Source of the DNA: Bradyrhizobium diazoefficiens
Lineage (GTDB): Bacteria > Pseudomonadota > Alphaproteobacteria > Rhizobiales > Xanthobacteraceae
Reading direction: 5' to 3'
DNA: 64,000 bases
NCBI RefSeq assembly: GCF_018129965.1
Contig: NZ_JAFCKW010000007.1
Coordinates: 236,851-300,850 of the forward strand
Shown: positions 8,485-16,162 of the stretch, piece by piece
Numbering within the stretch: position 1 is the stretch's first letter
Layout: each line of letters starts with the position of its first letter
Notes under the pieces: model-generated
Database searches by the model: none
Seen by the model: the letters and a program-made list of their open reading frames with translations, nothing else
Told to the model about the DNA's origin: nothing
Translations under genes and position numbers: made by a program

Positions 8485-8793
8485 TCATGGATCGTAGATC
8501 ACGCGATAGGCCAGGCCCAAGCGCTTCGCGATCCCATCGACCTCTTCCTGACTGTCGGGATAATGCTGATAGACGAGCTTGGTCTTGATCGCATTGCCGA
8601 GGTAGCGAGGATTCCAGGTCCACAGTACGGTGGGATACTGACCGGTCGATCGGTAGAGGTTCATGAGTGTCCGTCTGATAAATCTGCTCTCCGGCGGGTC
8701 GGTAAAGGCGGGACCTGCAATCCTGTCCCGATAGAATTGGGTCCATCGACGCGACGCCGCCGCCTCGTTAAAGGAGATCTGCGAGCACTTCAT
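8485..8793 (-). CDS. C-terminal fragment of a phage-region protein
   Basis: From ATG 8793 this reads 102 residues (MKCSQISFNEAAASRRW to RLGLAYRVIYDP). The same frame stays open upstream with coding-like sequence (YVPDEALVAWGVIKRL, then DHDCIGFIEGEDQAGPFLTS) to a stop near 8936 but has no start codon there. The visible part is therefore probably the 3' end of a longer gene that lost its beginning. It may be translated from ATG 8793 or be dead. Family not recognised. Confidence 0.5.
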   Translation of the reverse strand: MKCSQISFNEAAASRRWTQFYRDRIAGPAFTDPPESRFIRRTLMNLYRSTGQYPTVLWTWNPRYLGNAIKTKLVYQHYPDSQEEVDGIAKRLGLAYRVIYDP

Positions 8794-8798
8794 CGACG

Positions 8799-9086
8799 TC
8801 AGGAACGGCCCTGCCTGGTCCTCGCCCTCGATGAAGCCGATGCAATCATGGTCGGGAAGTCGCTTGATGACTCCCCAGGCGACGAGGGCCTCGTCCGGGA
8901 CGTAACGCGCGCGGCCGGCGTCGCGTCCTCGCTAAGCATGATGCCGGCGAGAACGCGGATGGCCGTCCTGGTGTGGCTGCGCGCGACGGATCTGATCTCG
9001 GTCAGGGTGCGCGCCCTGGGCGTCTTTTGTCGCGCGCGCGGGGGAGCCGGCTCCCTCACAAGCGCAATTTTCATCTCCTCGTTCAC
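8799..9086 (-). CDS. Small-terminase-like fragment
   Basis: A 95-residue ORF from GTG 9086 with a GGGAGG ribosome site 7 bases upstream. Residues about 20-56 (RTLTEIRSVARSHTRTAIRV, then LAGIMLSEDATPAARV) match a segment often seen in phage small terminase-type or DNA-binding proteins, in which a DRGWGKP-like ending normally follows. Here the sequence becomes serine/arginine-rich and out of character right after AARV. At that same point another frame becomes coding-like (see 8485-8793). A deletion or frameshift junction is the simplest reading. Confidence 0.5.
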   Translation of the reverse strand: MNEEMKIALVREPAPPRARQKTPRARTLTEIRSVARSHTRTAIRVLAGIMLSEDATPAARVTSRTRPSSPGESSSDFPTMIASASSRARTRQGRS

Positions 9087-9407
9087 GCAAACACCTCCCA
9101 CAGCACGATTGCAACCAGACCCGCGAGCGCGAGCGATATCAGACAGGCGGTCATCGTCTCTCCCACGACAAGAAAATGCGCGGCAGATCGCGCGGCGACG
9201 CGCGATCGTTTCGGGCGCGAACCCTATCTCCGTGTCTCCGGAGACCGCAGCGGCGCGAGCAGCGGGCTCGGCGCCGCGGGCCGGCACGTTCGCGCGTGCA
9301 CGGCCAGCAATGGTACGGACGGCGGCGCGCCGATCGGCGCTCCCTAGACGCGTTTCAACGAGGCGTGGCCGCAATGCGCGCCCGCCGTCCGATCTCGAAT
9401 GGACATG

Positions 9408-9456
9408 AAAAAACCCGCGGCGGATGTTTCCGCGCGGGCGTTACGAACTTTTCGAT
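9408..9456 (-). ncRNA. Putative about 49 nt small RNA, copy A
   Basis: Predicted from the promoter start point (about 7 bases past CATAAT) to the T-run. The hairpin is CCCGCGCGGA, loop AACA, TCCGCCGCGGG, then TTTTTT, a good intrinsic terminator on the minus strand. The transcript would be only 45-50 nt with no ORF. Transcription is inferred, not shown. Confidence 0.5.
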
Positions 9457-9493
9457 GATGCCATTATGCAGGTGTATTGCCCGACGTGTCAAC
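9408..9493 (-). repeat. Promoter-hairpin repeat unit, copy A
   Basis: First of three copies of a repeated unit. Read on the minus strand it has TTGACA (9492-9487), an 18-base spacer and CATAAT (9468-9463), then a short transcribed part and a GC-rich hairpin followed by six T. The 36-base core that contains the promoter is identical in copies A, B and C. This copy lacks the AT-rich upstream stretch shared by B and C. Confidence 0.85.
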
Positions 9494-9542
9494 GAACGAC
9501 TTCTAAAAGATCGTCGGCATGCCTCATGGCGCGCACCATACC

Positions 9543-9873
9543 CTAGAAGAGCTTCAACACGTCTCTGAGGCAGATGCCCGCAAGACCGGCTTCCTTGCAC
9601 GCACTCTTGAGAATGTCATCGTAGATGACCTTCATTTCCCGTGTGGGCCATTCTGAAAGCGTGCGCACTTCCAACCAGTTCGTCCCTAAAGATCAGCCTG
9701 GCTCCGCCCGGGACCACCATCCTGTAATATTTCTTGCCGAAATTTCGGGATCTCGGATCATCACAGATGCCAACGTCCAAGCGTGACTGCGTTTCGTCCA
9801 ACGCATCCAGAACACGGACGACATCACAGAGCCAGTAGCCCGGACCCTCAAGCGCAACGCGCCGTAAGCGGTT
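9543..9873 (-). pseudogene. Decayed second Imm11-type immunity gene
   Basis: Directly behind the stop of the AHH toxin gene, in the same frame, the sequence reads VALEGPGYWLCDVVRVLDALD, then SRLDVGICDDP and FRDELVGSAHAFR. These parallel YWLCDIVRLLDVVDEE and FRAEVIGSAHIFR of the intact immunity gene at 11725-12435. After GSAHAFR the frame shifts by one and the match continues (TLSEWPTREMKVIYDDI, then CKEAGLAGICLRDVLKLF) to a stop at 9543. The N-terminal half is missing and no proper start remains. This is therefore a 5'-truncated, frameshifted relative of Imm11 (PF07791 type). Confidence 0.7.
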
Positions 9874-11433
9874 TCAGTCCGGGCGAAGGAATGGACGTAT
9901 CCAGCGCGAGAACCATTCGTCAGCATGGATGCCGGGATGTGGGTCGAAGATCGACGGGGGGATGAAATAGCTTGGCTCATCCGCTAGCATGCCGAGGGGT
10001 TTGCTCGCCTGCTGTGTTCCCCAATCTCCGTTCGAGGTACGCCAACTGCCATACCGATCGTTGAATTCCGTGGAAGGCAGATATGGAATCGGCGCACTTC
10101 CGATCGTGAAGGCACTGCCCGAGCTCGATTCGTTCACTCGTGAAAGGCGTCGAACATCATCGAGGACGGCGGCTTGTGCGGCAGGATCAGAAGGCGTTTC
10201 TGGCCGGCTTGAAGCTGGCGTAGTCCCGGTTGGCGTATCCATCCAGTTTCCGAAACGGTCTGCAAATGTGCCGGCGCGCATCGCGCCCTGATCACTTACT
10301 GCTTGTCCAACGGCGGGGTCAAACGCCCTTGCAGCGGATGCTCCATTATCTGTTGTGCCGGTCGGATCCGCGCGAGCGGCAGAGCTCGCCGCAGCTCCGG
10401 CGAGACCGAGAGCGACCGCGATTGGTGCCCACGCCGGCAATAGGGGAAGCAACACGGGAGCTGCGGTCGCGGCCCCGAACATTGCCAATCCGCGCAAAAT
10501 AGCAGGACCATCGGCCGGGTCGTGGGGCATGTTGTAAGGGTTCGGCCCCATCAACGGCGAACCATCAGAGCTCCTGAGCAGATTACCTGTCTCGGAATGG
10601 AATTGCAGCATCTGAGGTAGGGGCGGCATGGCGGCGCTAGGAGGTAATTGACCGAGCCCTTGCAAAGCCGGATTGAAAACTGGAAATCCCGGCACCCCAT
10701 CAATGAGGGGCGGATTGCTCGGCGTAAATCCTTCCGGATGACCTAGCACCTCGACAGGGGGTGGAAGGAAGCCCGGTAAGCGGGTATCGACGAAGGGAGG
10801 AGCAAGCCCGGGCAGAGCAGGAACTGGGGATGCGGCCTCAAACTGCAGCGAAATCGGAGTGCCCTTTGGAAATCGCCGCAGGATATCAGTTCTCTCTTCC
10901 AAGCCGAGACGGCTGGTTGGAGAGAGAAGTGGCCAATACTCGGCTGCATCCGCGCGACCAGCGTCGTACAGTTGGTCGACTGTCTCCTGCATCTGGCGGA
11001 TTTGCACCTCATTGTCGGTAGCATATCTTCTCCAGTTATTGAACCATTTCCTGGTCGCTTCATTTGCCTCTTCAGTCGTCATTCCTTCGGGGGTATTGGC
11101 GAACAGATGACCATTCGCTTGCGCGTACTTAGCAGCTGCTAAGAGCACATTTAGGTCGGCAACGACGTCGTCCAGCGCACGCTCATCGCCTGCGAGAGTC
11201 GCATCGTGTCTTAAAGACGTGTGGACGTCGTCAAGATACTTGCGAAATCCTTCGTAGTACTCTCCGAGATGTCCCCCAGTGTGTGGGCTCGAACTAATCT
11301 CGGCTGCGAGCCCCTGCGTGGACGGCAAAGCCATGCGGTTTCCAATCGCATCATGATTGAACCGGTTCGCCAGGAAATAAATGACCGGGTGGCTTGCGAA
11401 CTTCTGCGGCAAAATATGGTGGATATAAAACAT
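9874..11433 (-). CDS. AHH-nuclease polymorphic toxin-like protein
   Basis: A 519-residue protein from ATG 11433, with AAGGCGG 8 bases upstream. Residues 4-70 carry the AHH nuclease pattern of the HNH/ENDO VII superfamily: YIHHILPQKF (His5-His6), then GNRMALPS, and SPHTGGHLGEYY with His51 and His55. In polymorphic toxins this domain is normally at the C-terminus; here it opens the protein. Residues about 215-330 are proline-rich, and 340-390 are a hydrophobic alanine/leucine stretch that could enter a membrane. Two related motifs near the end (DRFGNWMDT and DRYGSWRTS) form a weak repeat. Immunity-type genes lie on both sides, which supports a toxin role. No signal peptide is seen, and the delivery route is unknown. 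Confidence 0.7.
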   Translation of the reverse strand: MFYIHHILPQKFASHPVIYFLANRFNHDAIGNRMALPSTQGLAAEISSSPHTGGHLGEYYEGFRKYLDDVHTSLRHDATLAGDERALDDVVADLNVLLAAAKYAQANGHLFANTPEGMTTEEANEATRKWFNNWRRYATDNEVQIRQMQETVDQLYDAGRADAAEYWPLLSPTSRLGLEERTDILRRFPKGTPISLQFEAASPVPALPGLAPPFVDTRLPGFLPPPVEVLGHPEGFTPSNPPLIDGVPGFPVFNPALQGLGQLPPSAAMPPLPQMLQFHSETGNLLRSSDGSPLMGPNPYNMPHDPADGPAILRGLAMFGAATAAPVLLPLLPAWAPIAVALGLAGAAASSAARADPTGTTDNGASAARAFDPAVGQAVSDQGAMRAGTFADRFGNWMDTPTGTTPASSRPETPSDPAAQAAVLDDVRRLSRVNESSSGSAFTIGSAPIPYLPSTEFNDRYGSWRTSNGDWGTQQASKPLGMLADEPSYFIPPSIFDPHPGIHADEWFSRWIRPFLRPD

Positions 11434-11724
11434 GCAATAGCCGCCTTCTGGCGCGCGCCGACGTCCGAGCTGCTCGCAGCCGGTTTTGCTAATCCGAAAT
11501 GTCTGTTGGAGGACTAGCCGCCATGGGAGCAGGCTAGTGTGTGCGCGCTGCAATGCAGCCGCGTTGAACAGGCATCGTCCGACGGCAGGCAAACGCCTTC
11601 AAGATCAGTGCCCTCGACCGGCGTGGCGACGCCGCCGACTGGCACATCTGAAAATTAATCGGGACAGTCCGCTTTATTGCTGTCGTCTTGAAATAGCGCG
11701 AAGGCGCGCTACTTTCTCAAGAGC

Positions 11725-12435
11725 CTACAGGTGGCCGACACCGGCAATATCTTCTGTCGTCTCGACAGAAATTTGCATGAACGAGGATTTACGTGAGGTT
11801 TCTGCGAAACGAAAACCTCTCAGACCCGCGGCTGTACAGGCATTCCTCATTTCTTGGCTGCAAAAGATTCTGGATTCCAGAAAGCGTGGCCGGAAAATAT
11901 GTGCCGAGCCGATGACCTCCGCTCTAAAAACAGCGTGGCAGATATTATTCATCAAATTGTATCTCCTGAACTTTGTCCCTGGCTCCAGGATTTCGATGTT
12001 CGACCTTTCTTCGTCGACGACATCGAGCAAACGAACGATGTCACAAAGCCAATAAGCGGGTGCAGCGTCTCCACTTAGCGACCGCGTCTCACATCTCACG
12101 AATTGCACACCTTCACTATCCAAGGTTTCCAGAACGCTCTTCATTCGAGCGGATACGAGCAAAAAGTCGAGAAAGGGTTCCCAGTCGACCGGTGCCCTTC
12201 CGAGAGATTTGTCGATAAGCAACCGTGGCGATTCGGCGAGCACAGGGATGCCCCGTTGGCCCGGCGGAGAGCGCAACAAGGGGCCGGCACCAAGGGCTGC
12301 AATGTTCTCCATTCGCAAACCGGGTGGCGTCCTAATTCTGTAATCCGGTCCGACATGATAGAGTTTTGGTACCTTTGGCTTTCGCCGCTGCGTACGGGAC
12401 GTAATCATGAAATACTGCTGCCTCCGCGTCTGCAC
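11725..12435 (-). CDS. Imm11-family immunity protein (DUF1629)
   Basis: A 236-residue protein that should neutralise a cognate toxin, probably the AHH protein downstream. The family pattern is clear from about residue 85: FLLVSARMKSVLETLDSEG, VQFVRCE, YWLCDIVRLLDVVDEERS, VFRAEVIGSAHIFR, and a final segment with AGLRGFRFAETS. GTG 12435 directly follows the stop of the DUF4261 gene; ATG 12408 with GGAGG 12 bases upstream is an alternative start. The gene lies 291 bases upstream of the toxin in the same direction, so they may share a transcript. Confidence 0.8.
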   Translation of the reverse strand: MQTRRQQYFMITSRTQRRKPKVPKLYHVGPDYRIRTPPGLRMENIAALGAGPLLRSPPGQRGIPVLAESPRLLIDKSLGRAPVDWEPFLDFLLVSARMKSVLETLDSEGVQFVRCETRSLSGDAAPAYWLCDIVRLLDVVDEERSNIEILEPGTKFRRYNLMNNICHAVFRAEVIGSAHIFRPRFLESRIFCSQEMRNACTAAGLRGFRFAETSRKSSFMQISVETTEDIAGVGHL

Positions 12436-13239
12436 TCAGCTTCTCAGTTTCCTGTATTCGAACTCGTCGGTACAGTAGAACACAGGCAAGCCTCCGAATT
12501 GATCGGAATTCTTGTAACGAACCGTGAAGCGTTCCTGCTCGTCTCCACCAAAGGTGTCGCCGTCTTTGACGACCGCCCCGTGCTCGACCAGGTAGGCGGC
12601 GAGGCTTGCCACCTTCTCGAGCATCACACGAAGGGTCAGTTTGACGGTCACGAATTCAATCTCGCGCTCGGCAAATTTCGACAGCCCCATCGTCACGGCG
12701 CCTATCTTCGACTGCTCACGGAACGGCAGAATGTCGACCCACAATGAAAAGGGATAGTCGGGGAAAGGCGAAAAGGACTGTCTCGACATCTCCATCCAGA
12801 GCTTGGCAGGGCGCGCGACTTTGGTATCCCATACTACGGCACAACATTCCGGCATCACGGCAATCAATGCGCCGACCACCGCAGTCGTCAGACGGGCGGC
12901 CGGCAATGGCCGCAGGTGCCGACCAAGTACCGAGACGATCAGATGACCGCGATGGCGCGCAGCTATCGCCTCGCCCTCCGGCCAAGTGCTGGCCGCGCGA
13001 TACCATAGGCCATTGTCTTGCGGAATGGGCGCGGGCATCGACATCACGGCAACCAACTCGCCGCCACAGCGGATCAGCGGCGAACTCGAGGGAGGCCGGT
13101 GACCGTCCGCGGTTTCACGGCCATCGACCACCTCAGCCGCCAACTCAGGATGCCGCGTCCGGAGCGCCTTCACGACCAGCAACATGTCCGGGGTCGCCGG
13201 CTTCTCCAACAAGACAAGGGAAAGCAGGGAATTACTCAT
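12436..13239 (-). CDS. DUF4261 protein of the toxin-immunity locus
   Basis: A 267-residue cytosolic protein. Residues about 125-260 fit DUF4261 (PF14080): a tryptophan-containing helix (AVVWDTKVARPAKLWMEMS), then YPFSLWVDILPFR, GLSKFAEREIEF, and a final GDTFGGDEQERFTVRY block. Proteins of this type are often encoded beside polymorphic toxin and immunity genes; the biochemical role is not established to my knowledge. The start is ATG 13239 with GGAAGGGG ahead. It is immediately followed by the Imm11 gene with no gap, so the two are translationally coupled. Confidence 0.75.
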   Translation of the reverse strand: MSNSLLSLVLLEKPATPDMLLVVKALRTRHPELAAEVVDGRETADGHRPPSSSPLIRCGGELVAVMSMPAPIPQDNGLWYRAASTWPEGEAIAARHRGHLIVSVLGRHLRPLPAARLTTAVVGALIAVMPECCAVVWDTKVARPAKLWMEMSRQSFSPFPDYPFSLWVDILPFREQSKIGAVTMGLSKFAEREIEFVTVKLTLRVMLEKVASLAAYLVEHGAVVKDGDTFGGDEQERFTVRYKNSDQFGGLPVFYCTDEFEYRKLRS

Positions 13240-13395
13240 CGACGACCCCTTCCATCCAGGTCTCGCTTACTGGTTGCAAGGATGGATTTTTGAACAAAAC
13301 AAGAACATCGTCAACATGATTTTTGCCTGAGTTCAAGACACCCGCGCCGGCAGACTGATGACAGCGCCGAACTGAAAATCGAACATTGACGCCAC

Positions 13396-13443
13396 AAAAA
13401 AACCCGCAGCGGACAACTCCGTGCGGGCCGACACAATTTCGAT
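13396..13443 (-). ncRNA. Putative 48 nt small RNA, copy B
   Basis: Best-preserved copy. The hairpin is CCCGCACGGA, loop GTTG, TCCGCTGCGGG, then TTTTTTT. Compared with copy A, one stem position changes from G-C to A-T on both arms, a compensatory change that favours a real RNA structure. No ORF fits. Expression is predicted only. Confidence 0.55.
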
Positions 13444-13503
13444 GATGCCATTATGCAGGTGTATTGCCCGACGGGTCAACCCTTTTTTACGATAAACAGA
13501 AAT
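13396..13503 (-). repeat. Promoter-hairpin repeat unit, copy B
   Basis: Second copy. Minus-strand TTGACC (13479-13474), 18 bases, CATAAT (13455-13450). Upstream of the promoter an AT-rich stretch (TTTCTGTTTATCGTAAAAAA) is shared with copy C. Downstream is a hairpin followed by seven T. Confidence 0.88.
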
Positions 13504-13838
13504 ATGGCCGTGCGACGGTCGGACCCCGCCCATCCGGGCGCGTTCGACCTGCGCTTCCCCGAGCATGCGCGCGCTATACGCATCCACCGTCTCGGCGAAC
13601 GAGCGCTGCACGCCGACCGCGACGCCGTGCTGGTCGCGCGCATCGCGCTGCAGCACGCGCAGGCCGCGCCCGCCGGCGCCGAGCGGCCCGGCATTCGAGA
13701 TCCCGAGTGGCGATGCACTTCGAATAATGCCAGCGCGCGCGCCGCCACAACCAACATCTTCGCGCGCGCACGCTCACCATAGGAACGGCGCGCCTCCTGT
13801 CCCGTTGGCTCGGCACAACCAACCCCAGGAGGAAATCC
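13504..13838. other. Intergenic stretch without convincing gene
   Basis: Between copy B of the repeat and the secreted-protein gene. Open frames on both strands have arginine/alanine-rich random composition and no ribosome sites at useful starts. Apart from the AGGAGG site of the next gene I see no defined element. Confidence 0.5.
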
Positions 13839-14126
13839 ATGAAGACCATGATCGCCACCACCGCCGCCCTCGCCCTGATGTGCGGCGCAGCCTTTGCCCA
13901 GAGCGGCACCGGCCCGACCCCGCAGACCGACACCATGAACAAGCCCGGCATGTCGAGCGGCACGACGGACAAGGGCAGCATGGACAAGAACTCGATGAGC
14001 CGGGAAGGCACCACCGGAATGAACTCCGGCAGTTCCACGGGCGGCGCCAGCGCGCCGACCACGCCGAGCGGCGGCAGCTCGACGCAGGGCGGCCAGGGCA
14101 AGGCCGGCGTCGCCGGGGGCAAGTAG
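13839..14126 (+). CDS. Small secreted Ser/Gly/Met-rich protein
   Basis: A 95-residue protein with a clear signal peptide (residues 1-20, ending AFA before QSGTGP). The mature part is low complexity: glycine, serine, threonine, methionine and lysine (for example GSMDKNSMSREGTTGMNSG), likely disordered in the periplasm. AGGAGG sits 7 bases before ATG. Similar short proteins occur in Bradyrhizobium genomes in my memory, without assigned function. Confidence 0.75.
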   Translation: MKTMIATTAALALMCGAAFAQSGTGPTPQTDTMNKPGMSSGTTDKGSMDKNSMSREGTTGMNSGSSTGGASAPTTPSGGSSTQGGQGKAGVAGGK

Positions 14127-14222
14127 GTCGGCAATTTGGCGGTTGTCACGACCGCCCGGCCGCGGCGCGCGGGGTGTTACACACCTCCGCGCGCGCGGTT
14201 GCATTCGAGACCAGGTCTCCGG

Positions 14223-14423
14223 TCATTTCGGCGAGGTCAGCCCGGGCGAGGTCAGCCATTCCTTCATGTGCGAGGCCGTTTCGGCTTGTCGCGCACGGCG
14301 CAGCAGCAGGTCGCGGGCTGTGCTTCCAGGCGGCTCTTTTTCGGCGGCTTCCCTGAATTGCTGAGCCTCTTCAGCCAGCAGCTGTTCGAACGAGGTGGCG
14401 TGCTTGATCCGCTTACGCTGCAT
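14223..14423 (-). CDS. Conserved small helical protein
   Basis: A 66-residue charged helical protein (SFEQLLAEEAQQFREAAEK, then PPGSTARDLLLRRARQAETA, ending HMKEWLTSPGL). This is a recurrent type of small cytosolic protein in Bradyrhizobium, as far as I recall, with unknown function. GGAGGAC lies 7-8 bases before ATG 14423. Confidence 0.72.
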   Translation of the reverse strand: MQRKRIKHATSFEQLLAEEAQQFREAAEKEPPGSTARDLLLRRARQAETASHMKEWLTSPGLTSPK

Positions 14424-14542
14424 GCCGCGGTCCTCCAATTTCCCGGTTGCCACAACTCTAGGAGCGGCCGGAAGTTCCATCTGTCCACTTTGACAGGCGC
14501 TGTGACGATTTCGTCAGATCCGCGGGCCAAACCCGCAAACGG

Positions 14543-14586
14543 ACCCGCGAGCGGAACAAGTCCGCGCGGGTGGGCACGATTTCGAT
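14543..14586 (-). ncRNA. Putative small RNA, copy C (degenerate end)
   Basis: Same promoter and start as the other copies. Without a U-tract the transcript may read on, perhaps into the small gene at 14223-14423. A second half-hairpin (CCGTTTGCGGG) just beyond could compete with the first. Confidence 0.35.
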
Positions 14587-14646
14587 GATGCCATTATGCA
14601 GGTGTATTGCCCGACGGGTCAACCTTTTCTTACGATAAACAGAAAA
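14543..14646 (-). repeat. Promoter-hairpin repeat unit, copy C
   Basis: Third copy. Minus-strand TTGACC (14622-14617), 18 bases, CATAAT (14598-14593), with the same AT-rich upstream block as copy B. The hairpin (CCCGCGCGGA, loop, TTCCGCTCGCGGG) is intact, but the T-run is replaced by TCCGTTTGCGGGTTTGG, so termination is doubtful. Confidence 0.85.
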
Positions 14647-14740
14647 TGACCGGATGAAGGTCAAACGTGCTCGATCCGGGCCCGTCCGCTACTCTTCACA
14701 GCAGGCTCTGGCATCCGGCCAGCGCGGCCTCGCACCGCCC

Positions 14741-14845
14741 TCAGCGCGGCTGCGATGCCGGCCTTGGCCGTCTCACCGGCTGGGTGTGGGTGCCGAACAG
14801 CGCCAGCAGCAACGCGACCTCTTCCTTCGAACCGACCTGGATCAT
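14741..14845 (-). CDS. Possible 34-residue small protein
   Basis: ATG 14845 has AAAGGGAG 6 bases upstream and reads MIQVGSKEEVALLLALFG, then a short basic tail rich in proline and arginine. The N-terminal half looks like a real amphipathic helix. A different frame continues with alanine-rich helical sequence from the middle, so a frameshift is also possible. The rest of 14647-15069 holds nothing I can support. Confidence 0.3.
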   Translation of the reverse strand: MIQVGSKEEVALLLALFGTHTQPVRRPRPASQPR

Positions 14846-15069
14846 GATGATCTCCCTTTCGCCGGGTTGGTCGGGGCCAGCGGACGCCGCGTTCAGGACA
14901 ATCGTGTTTCAGGATCGTTTCAGGCCTGTTTCGCCGGCGCGCGCGCCGGCGTGACGGGCTTGCATCCCGGCTCGTTCGGGGACGCCCGCCGATGGTCATC
15001 GCGGCGTCACCACGCGGGTGTTGGCTGCTCACATCCGGCTTGAACCGGCCGATCAGGGAGGCAACGGCC

Positions 15070-16014
15070 ATGCGTCGTCTTGCACACTTGTGTGCAGTCG
15101 GGGGGGCCCTCGGGCTGGCGCAGCCGGCCCTCGCCTGGTGGGACGGCGGCCACATGCAGATCGCCTATGTCGCCTACAAGCAGCTCGACGCGCCCGTGAA
15201 GGACAAGGTCGACGCGCTGCTGCGCCTCAATCCGGATTATCCCAAGTGGACCGCCGGCGCCCCGGACGACCGGACGGCCAGGCTCTATGCCTTCATTCAT
15301 GCGGCGACCTGGGCGGACGACATCAAGACCGAGGACTACCACTACACCCGCGACAAGGCCGACAGCCCGACCGCGGGACAGAACATCGGCTATGCCGATC
15401 ACAATCAGCACGCCTATTGGCACTTCAAGGACACCAATTTCTCGCCCGACGGCACGCCGCTGCCGCCGGACGATCCGGTCGACATCGTCACCCAGCTGAG
15501 GTTGATGATCGCGGCACTGCCGCCGTCGTCCGGCGCGCCGGACGATGTGCGCTCCTACGATCTGGTCTGGATCCTTCATCTGGTCGGGGATGCGCACCAG
15601 CCGCTTCATGCCACCGGCCGCTTTACCCGGCCAATTCCGAACGGCGATTCCGGCGGCAATGCCGAGCTCGTGATTCCCGCCACCGGAGAAACCATCGCGC
15701 TTCACGCCTATTGGGACAGTTTCTTCGGCGGCTATGTCTCGCCCTTCGGCGCCGTGTTCGATGCCGACGATAAGGGCGGCCTGTCGCGCCTGTCGGTGAA
15801 CGCGGCGAGCGCGCAGATCGCCGATCCGCAGGCCTGGATCGACGAAAGCTTCGAGCTTGCGAAGCAATACGCCTATGTTCCGCCCGTCAGTACGGGGGAC
15901 AATGCCGTGCTGCTCTCCCGCGACTACGAAACGGGCGCGCGAAACATCGCGCGCAGCCAGGCGGCGCTGGCCGCGGCAAGGCTTGCAAGACTGATCAACA
16001 CGGCGCTGCAATAG
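15070..16014 (+). CDS. Secreted S1/P1-type zinc nuclease
   Basis: A 314-residue exported nuclease that should degrade single-stranded nucleic acid and release 5'-nucleotides using three zinc ions. The signal peptide is residues 1-22, so the mature protein begins WWDGGH; the N-terminal Trp and His28 are zinc ligands in the family. Further ligands are seen in HAATWADDI, ILHLVGDAHQPLHAT, a GGN loop and LHAYWD. A GGGAGG ribosome site precedes ATG 15070. The 3'-nucleotidase activity of this family would supply nucleosides to the uptake systems further right, which is inference. Confidence 0.9.
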   Translation: MRRLAHLCAVGGALGLAQPALAWWDGGHMQIAYVAYKQLDAPVKDKVDALLRLNPDYPKWTAGAPDDRTARLYAFIHAATWADDIKTEDYHYTRDKADSPTAGQNIGYADHNQHAYWHFKDTNFSPDGTPLPPDDPVDIVTQLRLMIAALPPSSGAPDDVRSYDLVWILHLVGDAHQPLHATGRFTRPIPNGDSGGNAELVIPATGETIALHAYWDSFFGGYVSPFGAVFDADDKGGLSRLSVNAASAQIADPQAWIDESFELAKQYAYVPPVSTGDNAVLLSRDYETGARNIARSQAALAAARLARLINTALQ

Positions 16015-16162
16015 CCGGCTGTTCGATCGCCGCCACCTCGCCGGGGTCCCGCGCCCGCCGGTCACCGATCGTTCACCATGACGGCCGCTTCCGCATTTCT
16101 CCGGAGTTGTATCGAATTGGAAAAGACCGCAAAGCTTGCATCACACGCGAGGAGAAACCCGC

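Noticed and set aside
13476..14204. Minus-strand ORF of 242 residues over the secreted-protein gene
   Set aside because: Its sequence is the reverse reading of the real gene at 13839 and of the repeat unit; no start signal.
14661..15155. Long minus-strand ORF of 164 residues opposite the nuclease start
   Set aside because: Arginine/proline-rich composition and no ribosome site; it is the shadow of the nuclease gene and its leader.
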